A stretch of DNA of 64,000 nt from Moesziomyces globuligerus (lineage: Eukaryota > Basidiomycota > Ustilaginomycetes > Ustilaginales > Ustilaginaceae): NCBI GenBank assembly GCA_030849465.1, contig JARVLF010000012.1:558001-622000 (forward strand). Direction: 5' to 3'. Position numbers and translations under genes: made by a program. Under the pieces are notes generated by a model. The model was not told the origin of the DNA. It saw nothing but the letters and a program-made list of their open reading frames with translations, and searched no databases. Shown one piece after another: positions 30,648 to 39,783 of the stretch; position 1 is the stretch's first letter, and each line of letters opens with the position of its first letter.

Positions 30648-32399
30648 TCAGAACCAGACTTCGACCCATCGTCGTTGGCGGGCGTGGGCGGAGAGACGAC
30701 CGCGGATGGCGTCGAGGATGCGCGCGCGCTGCCATTGCCACATGTCGACCCGCCCGGCTGAGCGCGGACATCGCACCGCTTCGATCAGTCGGCCGTCTTC
30801 CGGTGCGAGGCGCGAGACGACGGCGGGCTGGAGGGTGTTTTTGACGTAGTCGGCAAACGTCGCTCGTGCCGGCTGCCTCGTGGGCGTAGCGAACAGGTCG
30901 AAAGGATCGCCACGATGTAGTACACCGCTATACGGATCGAGCATCGGCCCGGCTTCGAAGGCCTCCTGCATCGCGCGCTGAGAATGCGTCGCGTGCCATG
31001 TCGCCACGTATGCTCCCGCGTGCTCTCGTTTTCCCAGCGCATCCCGACTGCCCGGATCGATAAACGCCTCGCAGCCCACGAGTATGAGCTGCTCGAGTCG
31101 CGGCCAGGCAACTGCATCGGCAGTCGCCCAGGAAACGCCCAACACCGCATCGGCAGATACCCAGCCGCAGTAGCTCAGGTCGAGTCGCCGCAGCTTGGGC
31201 AGGATCCGGCTGAGCTTCCGCAGGAATACCGCGGCGCGCTGAGGATCCACCGTCCCTACCGTGTCGGGCGCCCGGGCATCCAAATGGCTGTCCGCTAGAC
31301 TCACCAGCTCGAGGTTGGGAAGCTGCGATAGGATGGTCAGCATCGAGGTCGAGTCCAGCGCGGAAGACGAGTGCGCGCCGCTGTTCCACCCGGCCAGGCT
31401 CAGCACACGCAGCGAAACGCCCGACTGGCCACCGCTACCGAGCAGCATCCGGTTTAGGGTCCGCGTGGATATGGTGGCGAAAGAGAGGTCGCAGCTGCCG
31501 ATCCCGCTGGTTGTATTCGAAGCAACGCTCGAGGCGTGGCTGGCGGAATCGTCGTCGTCCCAATCACCGTGACTGGCCTCCGCTTGCTCTCTCCGTTCGC
31601 TGGCGTGATCGGTGTGCTCGAGCAGCGCTTGGGCTGTCCAGTCGGCGAGTGGCCAGTCGGTGGCAGCGAGCCGACCGCAGAGTGCGAGCATGCGCTCGTG
31701 CATGTGCCGAGGCAGATACGCCAGCACCTCGCGGATCTGGTCGATGTCCATCTCGGCGCCTGCGTCGCGCTGCTTGGATTTGCCATGTGCACGACCAAAG
31801 CTCGGCCGATTGATCGCATCAGCCACTACGCAAAGCGCCGTATCGCCGAGGCTCAGCATGGCTGTTCCCGAATCCAGAGGGGCAGGATCATCGTACACGG
31901 AGCGAACTGAGGAGCAGACAGCTGCGCGTTGAGATCTGGGCCGTCTGACTCCTTTGCTGTCCTCGCCATCTTCGAGATGGTCTGACGCTGTTGTAAGCAA
32001 GGCCGTTGCACTCGGAGCGACGAGGCCGCGCCGGATGCTGAGGCGGTCAAAGTCGCTGCGCCACGACTCGGGCGGGATGGGGCCTGCGACCTGTCTCTTG
32101 AGCTGGCGCTCTCTGGAGCGCTGGTCGCGCTCGCGCTGCGCCTGCTGTGTCGACGAGAGGAACAGGAGCCCCGCTCTGGACGATGACGATGCTTCCGGCA
32201 GACGATGGAATGGAAGAGCGGGCTCGACAAGGCCGCTGGGCGCCTCGGTGCGGCCACGGGCGCGCCGCAGCTTGGCCTGGAGATTGCGGCATCGGCGCAG
32301 ATCCTGCTCGCGTGCGCGTGCGAGCTTCTCGTTGACGCTCGAGCTGGACGACTCGGCTTGCCCCACCATGTCAGCGAGGTATGCGATGCATTCGTGCAT
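30648..32399 (-). CDS. Leucine-rich-repeat protein of unknown function
   Basis: The product is 583 residues from the first in-frame ATG (32397-32399). The frame stays open upstream to about 32471 and the text there (LDLTSILPGLVLR) looks coding, so a 5' exon may be missing. One possible exon is 32534-32602 (beginning MRDEAEAETERPQ), spliced over a 62-bp intron to 32471, giving about 630 residues; its splice sites are weak. The N-terminal third is Arg/Ser-rich with a coiled-coil-like stretch. Residues after about 330 contain degenerate leucine-rich repeats (LRVLSLAGWNSG, LPNLELVSLADSHLD, LPKLRRLDLSYCGW, WPRLEQLILVGC). This resembles F-box/LRR adaptors, but no F-box was recognised. Confidence 0.7.
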   Translation of the reverse strand: MHECIAYLADMVGQAESSSSSVNEKLARAREQDLRRCRNLQAKLRRARGRTEAPSGLVEPALPFHRLPEASSSSRAGLLFLSSTQQAQRERDQRSRERQLKRQVAGPIPPESWRSDFDRLSIRRGLVAPSATALLTTASDHLEDGEDSKGVRRPRSQRAAVCSSVRSVYDDPAPLDSGTAMLSLGDTALCVVADAINRPSFGRAHGKSKQRDAGAEMDIDQIREVLAYLPRHMHERMLALCGRLAATDWPLADWTAQALLEHTDHASERREQAEASHGDWDDDDSASHASSVASNTTSGIGSCDLSFATISTRTLNRMLLGSGGQSGVSLRVLSLAGWNSGAHSSSALDSTSMLTILSQLPNLELVSLADSHLDARAPDTVGTVDPQRAAVFLRKLSRILPKLRRLDLSYCGWVSADAVLGVSWATADAVAWPRLEQLILVGCEAFIDPGSRDALGKREHAGAYVATWHATHSQRAMQEAFEAGPMLDPYSGVLHRGDPFDLFATPTRQPARATFADYVKNTLQPAVVSRLAPEDGRLIEAVRCPRSAGRVDMWQWQRARILDAIRGRLSAHARQRRWVEVWF

Positions 32400-32759
32400 G
32401 CGTAGGACGAGGCCAGGCAAGATGGAGGTCAAGTCGAGCGTTGGCTCGGCTACCGTGTGGAGGTCCGTTCGCTTGAGAAATCAATTTAGTCAGGGCGAGA
32501 TTAAGTTGAAATCTATAGGGTTTTTGTTGGTACTAAAATGTGTCGGACGCCATCTAACACAGGTTGAGGCCTCTCAGTCTCAGCTTCAGCCTCGTCTCGC
32601 ATTGCCTTGCCTTGCGCACATCTACGCAGCTGCACACTCTGGGCGGTTTTGGGATACAGATACATTCGAAGCAAGCGGGTCGATCGGGTCGACGATACAG
32701 CAGCAGAGCAGGAGGGTATCAGATAAGTACAGGAAGGGGGGGCAGAGGAGATGAAGCGA

Positions 32760-34055
32760 TCAGGAGCCGACCATGGCGGAGAGCATGCGCTTGTAGTCGC
32801 CGCTGGTCTCGCCTTCGACGCGGTTCTTGAGGCCCTTCTTGTGGAAGTGCTGTGCGTAGGCGGGCTTGACCTGGCCCTCGAAGCGGGGCCTGTTCCAGTG
32901 GAGGCGTGCGACGCGGTAGACGAGACGCTCGTCCTTGGTGCCCATGCCCTTCATGCTGTCCTCGAGGAGACGCGCGTCTCGGATGACGCCCTGGCCGTCG
33001 TTCTCGGCGCCATCGACGATGAAGCGCAACGCGTCGCGCATGTGACCCGAGAACTCGGAGTCGATCATGCTGGAGAGCGGCTTGCGGTAGAGGCGGTGGT
33101 AGGCCTGGGCGACGGCGGCGAGATGCGGTGTGCTGCGCTGGATGAGGATACCGCAGATGGCAATCTCGTCGGTGCCGGCGCCCTTTGCGGCGGCGTGGAG
33201 GGCGGCAGCGTCTGCCTCGGCTGCCTGATGGTTGAGGGGGGCGTTGTCTTCCTGGCGGACGCCCTGCATGGCCATGGTGAACATGCGCTTTGTCTTGAAC
33301 GAGAGCTCGTCCTCGACGACGCGCTCGAGGTCTTTACCGTAGGTGGCGCGGTAGGCCTGCTTGAGGATGTACATGTCCGAGTTTGTCCTGCCGAGGATGA
33401 CTTCGTTGAGCAGGTCCTCGTGGGTGCCGGCGCCCTGGCAGGCGCGCTTGATGAGCCAGCAGTCGTAGAGGACGGGGCCGAGGACCTTTGCGCGGAGGGC
33501 AGCCTCGAACCAGCCGGAAGTCTCCTTTTCGAGCACTTGGAGGAGGTCCTTACCGACGGTCGCCTTGAAGGTGTTGCGAAGCGCGTCGATTTGGAAGGCG
33601 TCGAGCGGTGCGAGGGTGGCGATGAGCGCGCCCTCGTCTGTGCCGAAGCCCTTGGTGGCCTTGCGGATCCTCTCTACGTCTTGAGCGGCATTGTAGCCGG
33701 GCGGAGGAGGGGCAGGCATGTTGGGAGGCGGGGGCGGGACGGGCACGCCGAGGTAGAAGGCAGCTGCGGCGGCAGGCGGTGCGGCTGCTGGTGGTGGAGC
33801 GCCGTAAGCGTAACCATGTTGGGGAGGAGCGTGGTGTTGGTGGTGATGCTGCTGTGGGTAAGCGTGCTGAGGCGGGCCAGGAGGAGGAGCATAGTTGCCA
33901 CCGTAAGGAGCGGGAGGAGGAGCGCCGTAGCCGCCAGCGTGGGGCGGCGGGGGGCCACCGGGAGGAGGGTAAGCACCGTAGCCACCGCCCTGAGGCATGG
34001 GGGGTGGTGCGCCGTAGCCCTGCGGGGGCGGGTATGGATTCTGTTGCCAGGACAT
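32760..34055 (-). CDS. Annexin
   Basis: This single exon encodes 431 residues from the ATG at 34053-34055 (MSWQQNPYPPP). A further in-frame ATG at 34206-34208 would add 51 residues, but a TATA-like element (34122-34127) lies inside that extension, so the inner start is preferred. The N-terminal ~115 residues are Pro/Tyr/Gly-rich repeats (GYGAPPP, GGYGAYPPP) like those of annexin A7/A11. Four annexin repeats follow, with type-II calcium-site cores GFGTDE, GAGTHE, GAGTDE and GMGTKDE. Annexins bind acidic phospholipids in a calcium-dependent way. The Pro/Tyr-rich head may drive condensation (inference). Confidence 0.92.
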   Translation of the reverse strand: MSWQQNPYPPPQGYGAPPPMPQGGGYGAYPPPGGPPPPHAGGYGAPPPAPYGGNYAPPPGPPQHAYPQQHHHQHHAPPQHGYAYGAPPPAAAPPAAAAAFYLGVPVPPPPPNMPAPPPPGYNAAQDVERIRKATKGFGTDEGALIATLAPLDAFQIDALRNTFKATVGKDLLQVLEKETSGWFEAALRAKVLGPVLYDCWLIKRACQGAGTHEDLLNEVILGRTNSDMYILKQAYRATYGKDLERVVEDELSFKTKRMFTMAMQGVRQEDNAPLNHQAAEADAAALHAAAKGAGTDEIAICGILIQRSTPHLAAVAQAYHRLYRKPLSSMIDSEFSGHMRDALRFIVDGAENDGQGVIRDARLLEDSMKGMGTKDERLVYRVARLHWNRPRFEGQVKPAYAQHFHKKGLKNRVEGETSGDYKRMLSAMVGS

Positions 34056-34631
34056 GTTGTTGCGTTGATCGTTGAGCGGTGTGGGATGGGGATGGATGGC
34101 AGAGTGCACGGGATGGACGAACTTATATGGGATCGACTTGTCGAGGGCACGAGGGCTATGAGCAGTGCGAGTGGAGTGTGCACGGGGCGGCAAGCAAGCA
34201 GCCTCCATGTCTTGGCACTCGGAAGGCGGAAGTGGCCGAGCTCATCTCCCTCATGCGCACAGCCCAGCGCAGCCTCGGCGCAGCCTCTGCGCAGCCACCC
34301 GCGCAGCCATCCGTGCAAAGGCGGTGTCGCGTAAATGGCAAATAAATTCCAGCCAAAGGCAGTGCGCCGCACGTCATCACACCGCATCCCGCGCCTCGAA
34401 CACGAATTCAAGCCGTTGATGCAACTTGATGCCGATCTCACACGGCATGACATGACAATGCGGCGCGTGCACAGCTCGGCTCGGCTTGGCTTTGCCTGGC
34501 TCGGGCGCTGCTTGTCAGGGACTGCGCCACCCCTCCGTAGTGGATCCTCGTCACTCCGGCACACCATACACCTACTGAGTCCACTCGCTCCATCTACCGT
34601 CGGACAGCAAGTGCGACCACATCCCGCATCC
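34056..34631. promoter_or_regulatory. Bidirectional promoter region annexin / alkaline phosphatase
   Basis: 576 bp between divergent start codons. A TATA-like TATAAG on the minus strand (34122-34127) serves the annexin gene. The rest shows CGCAGCC-rich short repeats around 34270-34320 and no gene. Confidence 0.5.
34122..34127 (-). promoter_or_regulatory. TATA-like element of the annexin gene
   Basis: On the minus strand the sequence reads CCATATAAGT, 67 nt before the annexin ATG at 34055. Confidence 0.45.
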
Positions 34632-36458
34632 ATGTCCGACGCAAAGCTCCCGCAGCCCGTCAGCGCTGCGCCTCCCCACGCCCATCATGCCACCGCACAA
34701 CCCCGCCGCCCCTACACCATGCGCCACGCCCTCCGAGACGTGTTCAAGGGCTTCCTCATCGCCATGGTCATCCTCTTCCCGAGCCAGACCGTCTCCTACG
34801 CATCAGACATCGCACATGGCGCATGGCACTGGCCCTGGTCGCCGCGCCATGTCAGGACCAACGTCATCCTCATGATCAGCGATGGCTACGGCCCCGCCTC
34901 GGTCGCCTTCACCCGCCACTTTGCCCAGGCGCTCATCAACGACACCCACTACGACAGCCCCTTCCAGCTCCCGCTCGACACCATCCTCGTCGGCACACAC
35001 CGCTCCAGATCCTCTTCCTCTCTCATCACCGACTCCGCCGCAGGCGCTACCGCCTTCTCGTGCGCCAAAAAGTCGTACAACGGCGCCATCGGCGTCACCC
35101 CAGACGCCAAGCCCTGCGGCACCGTCTTCGAGGCCGCAAAGCGCAACGGCCTCCTCACCGGCGTCGTCGTCACCTCGCGCCTCACCGACGCAACCCCGGC
35201 CGCCTTCATCTCTCACGCCGCCTCCCGCGCACAAGAGCCTCTCATCGCTTCCCAGCTCATCGGCGGCGACAAGAACCCGCTCGGACAACGCACGCTCGAC
35301 CTCGCCATCGGCGGTGGAGGCTGTGCCTTCCTCCCCAACTCGTCCACCTCCTCGTGCAGGCTCGACGACGAGGACACCGTGCAGCTCGCAAAGGACCTCG
35401 GCTGGGATGTTCGTCTGAGCTTCCCTTCCGACGCCTCCAGCTTGCACCGCGCCGACGTCTTTGCACACGCCCCCGAGCCAACGCTGCCTTTCATGGCGCT
35501 CCTGTCCCCCGGTAACACTCCTTACGAGATCGACCGCATCAACGCTCCCCGTGCTGGTCTCAAGCCGCTCAAGCACTTTGCTAGCAAGGCGCTCCAGATT
35601 CTCGGCGAGTCGGACCAGAACAAGCACGGCTTCATCCTCATGATCGAGGGCTCCCAGATCGACCTCTGCGCGCACAACAACGACCCGGCCTGCCACGCCA
35701 GGGAGGCGCTCGCCTACCACGACGCCATCCAGATGGTCAAACAGTGGGTCGACAGGCACAACTCGCGCGACGAGAGGACGCTCCTCATCTCGACCTCAGA
35801 CCACGAGACGGGCGGTGTCACCCTTGGAAGGCAGTTGACGCCCGACTACCCCAACTACGCCTACTACCCGGAGAGGCTCTTGGAGGCCAAGCACTCGACC
35901 CCCGTGCTCACCGCCGTGCTCATCGAGTTTGTCAGGCTCGAGCAGGCCAAGGCCAAGCAAGCCAAGAGCCACGTCAGCGAGAAGCGCGTCAAGGACTTTA
36001 TCAGGCATAGCATCCTCGGCTCCGCAGGCTTGGGCTTCCACTCCGACCGTCAGGGTGGTAAGCCTACGGACGATGAGGTCGAGGCGGTCTTCAGCGTCGT
36101 CAAGGATGAGATCCTGTCACCCCACGTGGGTCAGCAGGATCTGACGGATGCCGTGCAGTTTATCAACACGGCCGGTACCACCTCGCACCACGTGCAGGAT
36201 CACACGGTGAGCACCAGGGGACCTGTGCCCGGCGTCAACCTGGACGGCATCCGTCGTGCCATCTCGGACGTCGCTGCACGCAGGGCCGAGATCGGCTTCT
36301 CCACCTCGGGCCACACGGGCATCGACATCAACGTCTACGCTCACGGCTACGGCCTCCACGATCTCATCGGCAACCAGGACAACACCAACATCGGCTCCGT
36401 CATCCAGAAGCTCCTCAACTTAGACCTCGACGCCGTCACTCGAGACCTCAACAAGTAG
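34632..36458 (+). CDS. PHO8: Vacuolar alkaline phosphatase (Pho8-like)
   Basis: This single exon encodes 608 residues from the ATG at 34632. The frame is open for 99 more codons upstream, but that text has no conserved character. A cytosolic tail (1-38) leads to one transmembrane segment (about 39-56, FKGFLIAMVILFPSQTVS), making a type II membrane protein like yeast Pho8. Active-site motifs are LMISDGYGPAS (metal ligand Asp84), ITDSAAGATA (nucleophile Ser135), IEGSQIDLCAH, TSDHETGG and a late SGHTG histidine. It dephosphorylates broad monoesters in the vacuole lumen. The length is slightly above yeast Pho8. Confidence 0.92.
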   Translation: MSDAKLPQPVSAAPPHAHHATAQPRRPYTMRHALRDVFKGFLIAMVILFPSQTVSYASDIAHGAWHWPWSPRHVRTNVILMISDGYGPASVAFTRHFAQALINDTHYDSPFQLPLDTILVGTHRSRSSSSLITDSAAGATAFSCAKKSYNGAIGVTPDAKPCGTVFEAAKRNGLLTGVVVTSRLTDATPAAFISHAASRAQEPLIASQLIGGDKNPLGQRTLDLAIGGGGCAFLPNSSTSSCRLDDEDTVQLAKDLGWDVRLSFPSDASSLHRADVFAHAPEPTLPFMALLSPGNTPYEIDRINAPRAGLKPLKHFASKALQILGESDQNKHGFILMIEGSQIDLCAHNNDPACHAREALAYHDAIQMVKQWVDRHNSRDERTLLISTSDHETGGVTLGRQLTPDYPNYAYYPERLLEAKHSTPVLTAVLIEFVRLEQAKAKQAKSHVSEKRVKDFIRHSILGSAGLGFHSDRQGGKPTDDEVEAVFSVVKDEILSPHVGQQDLTDAVQFINTAGTTSHHVQDHTVSTRGPVPGVNLDGIRRAISDVAARRAEIGFSTSGHTGIDINVYAHGYGLHDLIGNQDNTNIGSVIQKLLNLDLDAVTRDLNK

Positions 36459-37173
36459 ATTCATACCCTTCCCCCTCCGTCAATCCTCGTTTCCTTACAC
36501 CTGCATCACGTGGCATCATATCATCCGCACCTGCAATCACTTCATCTTTTCGTCCAACACGCGCGACACGCTGAAATGCAGAAGACCGGTTCAAGGATTG
36601 CTGGATCGGAACGTGATTTTTTGGGGGTGTGTGTGGATGGGGATGACATATGAGTGTGAAACCCCGAGTCTCGTCTTGAAGTGCGGATCTTTAAAGGGAT
36701 GCAGGTGCGACCGACACGATGCAACAAGGAGAAAAGAGGGAGAAGCGTTGTACAGGTGAAAGGATACATGCGTGTAGGCAACGCAAACCGCAGCCCAAGC
36801 CCTACCCAAGACGAGAAACGAGAAACGATGTATGACGGTTGGACGGCGCAACGCCCTGACCGACCTGGCAGGAGAGAGGCGGAAGCAGACCAGCGAATCC
36901 ATAAAACAACTGCAAAAGCTGTCTCGCTGCCAGCCAGCACGAACGTGCGCGCGCACGGGGTCCGACCTTTTGAGCTTGACAACCAACCCTGACCTCAGGC
37001 GAGCCGCCAGAGGTGATTGCCGCAAGGGAATAGAGGAGGACAAATGCAAGAGTGGGAAATGCGTACACGACAACGAAACTAAGAGACACGACCACAACGA
37101 CTGCCCACTTCGACCCTCACATCGCAAAGGCTGCAAGAGCGCGAGGCAGAGCTAGCCGCAGCTGTATGTGCAC
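36459..37173. other. Convergent intergenic region, alkaline phosphatase / RPL7
   Basis: 715 bp between two stop codons. It contains only 3' untranslated sequence as far as I can see. Frames on both strands have no recognisable product. Confidence 0.5.
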
Positions 37174-39090
37174 TTAGTTCATGCGGCGGACGATGGCGTT
37201 GATGGCCTCACCACGGTCGCCGGTGTTGCCGCCCTCGGTGTAGTGGGTGAGCTTCTTGCCCTTGAAGCCGCCGTTGGGGTTCGAGAGCTTGAAGGCCCAG
37301 AGGAAGTTGGTGACAGCCTTGAAGTTGGGGCCGCAGGTGGCGATCTCGTGGACAATGTCCTCGATCGAGAGGATGCCGTACTTGCCGAGGTTCTCCTCGA
37401 TGATCTTGTTGTCGTTGATGGGGAGACGCTGGCGGTTGACCTTGGCGTAACCACGCTTGTAGACAAGGTCGCGGATGGTCTTGAGGTTGGGCGCACCGTA
37501 GGTGACGTAGGGCTGAACAAGCTGGAGCATTTGCGAGGTGGCCTTGGTCAGGCGGACGAAGACACCGTTGTTGATCTGGAGCAGGCGGAGGAGCTGCAGG
37601 ATCTTGCGGGGCTTGGGGGCGATGTTGTTGATACCGCGGAGACGGACGACGAAGACGACCTTGGGCTGGCCGGCGACGTAGAAGTCACCCTTGGCCTTGG
37701 CGGCGCGGCGGAGACGGATCTCCTCACGCTCAGCGGTGCGGTACTCCTTGGTGTACTGCTCGGCGCGCTTGAAGATGACCTTGCGCTTGGCGAGGTTGGC
37801 CTGCAAAGGACGAAAAGTCGCATGGAGATGAAGCGGACATAGGTGTCAATAATGGGCTCGTACAGGTGTGGAAGAGATCTGCCAATCCATCGCATCGCTT
37901 GCAACTGCATTTCCATGGCTTTGTCGCCGTCCATCGTGGTCCGTCGCCACATCTTGCAGTCGCGAGGCGAGCTGCAACCAGAGATAACCCTCAGCCCCGA
38001 AAGATGGTATGTTTCGGCAGCATCGTCCGTAGACTAGCCCGAAGTGTTGGTGTGTTTATGCATCACTGAGTTGACTCTTTGTTCCCTCCATGGAATCCGT
38101 GGATGGTCCACCATGCCCTGCCCGGTGCCTTTCCTAGTGTTCCCAGCTGCAAGCGTGTGCGTTGTTTTGGCGAGAAGAGATGCAATGCTTACCTTCTTGG
38201 TCTCGGCGGCCTTGGCGGCCTTCTCCTCGCGGGCCTTGGCGTCCGACTTCCTCTTCTTGAGGAGAGTCTCGGGGACGAGGACGTCGTGAGCCGAGGGGAC
38301 GGTGCTGTGGGAGCAATCGCAAGAAAGCACGGCAAAAGTCAGTCTGGTGTTCGATGTACGCAAGAGAGTCGATCTGGTGACGATGTGCAGCACGGCAGCA
38401 CGGAGCACTTCAAGTCGCAGAACCATGGCAGGGTGTCGAAAGCAGCAGCAGAAGCATCAATGTTGTGGTGCATGGAGGATTCGCGGGACAAGGCAAGGCT
38501 GTGCCGTGAGATGCCAGGAATCGGACCAAGATTGCGGAAGACTGTGGCTACGCCCAGTCGTCCAAATGAGAACGAATGCTGCCTCATCACAGGCAGACAT
38601 GTCGAGAAGATGTAGCCAAAGTGCCCACCCGAGGCTCGGATGCGCTGATGTCGAGAGTAGGTGCTGTCTGACCGTGCCCTGCGTCCCCACTCTTGATGAC
38701 TTCGATCATCCTAGTGAGTCGATCGAGTGGACTGCACGTTGCACGAGAGACTCGTCGTCACGCCTCCTCTTTCATGTCGTGTTTGTGCGCTGTGCCGGGT
38801 CGGTTGGACACTTTGTGCTGTGATCACGGGATCCGAAGGATCGGGATGGAGCCCTTCCTGCAACGCTGCGGACAGAGCGAATCCGCTACTGTACGGATAC
38901 TGGTGGCGGTCTGGCTTTGGTGTATCTTTGGGGATGCTTTTCTGTAATGCTGCTGCCGGTGTGGTGTTGGATGTGCTGCTGCTGCTGCTGCTGCTGCCGA
39001 TGATGCTGTGCTGGGACTGTGCGCGCTTGGATGTGCGATGCCGACGATCGCACCTGTGGTGGATACATACGTGCGAATCTGAGCCGACAT
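37174..39090 (-). CDS. RPL7: 60S ribosomal protein L7 (uL30)
   Basis: There are three exons: 39071-39090 (20 nt), 38193-38304 and 37174-37800; the product is 252 residues. The first exon, ATG TCG GCT CAG ATT CGC AC, is followed by a GTATGT donor. Intron 1 is 766 bp (38305-39070) and intron 2 is 392 bp (37801-38192). The spliced N-terminus is [20 protein letters not shown], then [15 protein letters not shown], and the body continues [55 protein letters not shown]. Both exon junctions keep frame. Intron 2 carries a box C/D snoRNA (37986-38072). L7 is a core large-subunit protein in the cytosolic ribosome. Confidence 0.93.
37986..38072 (-). ncRNA. Intronic box C/D snoRNA, snR39/snR59 (U32/U51) family
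   Basis: The snoRNA lies inside RPL7 intron 2 on the same strand. Its parts are: 5-bp closing stem AACTC (38068-38072) with GGGTT (37986-37990, one G-U pair); box C GTGATGC (38060-38066, last base off consensus RUGAUGA); box D CTGA (37991-37994). Just before box D is the guide ACCATCTTTCGGG (37996-38008), perfectly complementary to the conserved large-subunit rRNA segment CCCGAAAGATGGT. The length of ~87 nt is typical. Yeast snR39 and snR59 target this segment and also sit in RPL7 introns, so host gene and target are conserved. By the box D+5 rule the methylated base would be the G of CCCG (yeast G805 register, as for snR39b). Confidence 0.85.
38975..38997. repeat. (GCT)n microsatellite in RPL7 intron 1
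   Basis: Seven or more consecutive GCT units within the first intron of RPL7. Noncoding there. Confidence 0.8.
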
Positions 39091-39783
39091 TGTTCTTGAC
39101 GGGGAGGGGATGGGTGAGGATGGTGATGGTGACGAGAAGATTGGCAGGGTGTAGCGGGCGTGGTGACACTCGCCGCTCCGAATTGTCTTTGGTGCCAACT
39201 GCCAAGTCTGCCAAAACCTCGAAACGGTCAACGCTGGATGAAACAGGACTCTGCCGGTCTGCAACCGCCAAATTTGGACGGGCCTGCACACCGCTCTTTG
39301 CTGCTCGCTCGCCTCGAAAGTTTCGAGCTTTGGGCGGCGTCGTCGAATTTGCGGTCCCATGCAGCAGCGGCCAGCAATCGGATTCACAGTCCTGGCTGGG
39401 CCTCAGCCGTTGAGTGGCTCATCACCGTGGCCACCCAGCTAGACAGCTAGAAGCAGCGGACCCGTCTGTGATGCGAGGCTTGAAGACAGTCACGTGAGCT
39501 TGCATACCTCGGCCGAGGATATTTTCGCCTCCTGGAAATTTTGACTTCGGATGAATGGAGTTAGGCAGCATTATGTAATGCAAACCATCTTCGGCCCCGC
39601 TGAAGCGACGCTCGGATCAACACCGACACGGACGCAGCCGTGCATCATTTCGGTTGGACCCTGAAAGCGCCAGCCGCCAACGTGTCAAGGCTCTCTTCCC
39701 CGCCGAACGCTGCTGAGTCGCACATGTCATGACCAGTTCGATTCGGCCCGTTCAAGTATCGCGGATCTTTGAAGCAAGTCGCC
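39091..39783. promoter_or_regulatory. Bidirectional promoter region RPL7 / ATG12
   Basis: 693 bp between divergent start codons. The part next to RPL7 reads, on the minus strand, as a CT-rich leader (CACCATCACCATCCTCACCC). The palindromic E-box at 39490-39497 lies 287 bp before the ATG12 start. Confidence 0.55.
39490..39497. promoter_or_regulatory. Palindromic E-box TCACGTGA
   Basis: TCACGTGA preceded by AG, giving GTCACGTGAG, one base from the ten-base CLEAR-type bHLH site GTCACGTGAC. A Cbf1- or TFEB-class bHLH factor could bind. Function is inferred from motif and position only. Confidence 0.35.

Noticed and set aside
34056..34208. 51-codon in-frame upstream extension of the annexin
   Set aside because: Contains the TATA-like element and reads as leader; the inner ATG gives the usual Pro/Tyr-rich head.
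34335..34631. 99-codon in-frame upstream extension of the alkaline phosphatase
   Set aside because: It starts at an ATG but has no conserved character, and the downstream ATG gives the normal type II membrane topology.
38305..38640. Second snoRNA in RPL7 intron 1 (GTGATGA and a CTGA)
   Set aside because: The box C-like and box D-like strings are too far apart, with no closing stem and no rRNA complement that I can recognise.
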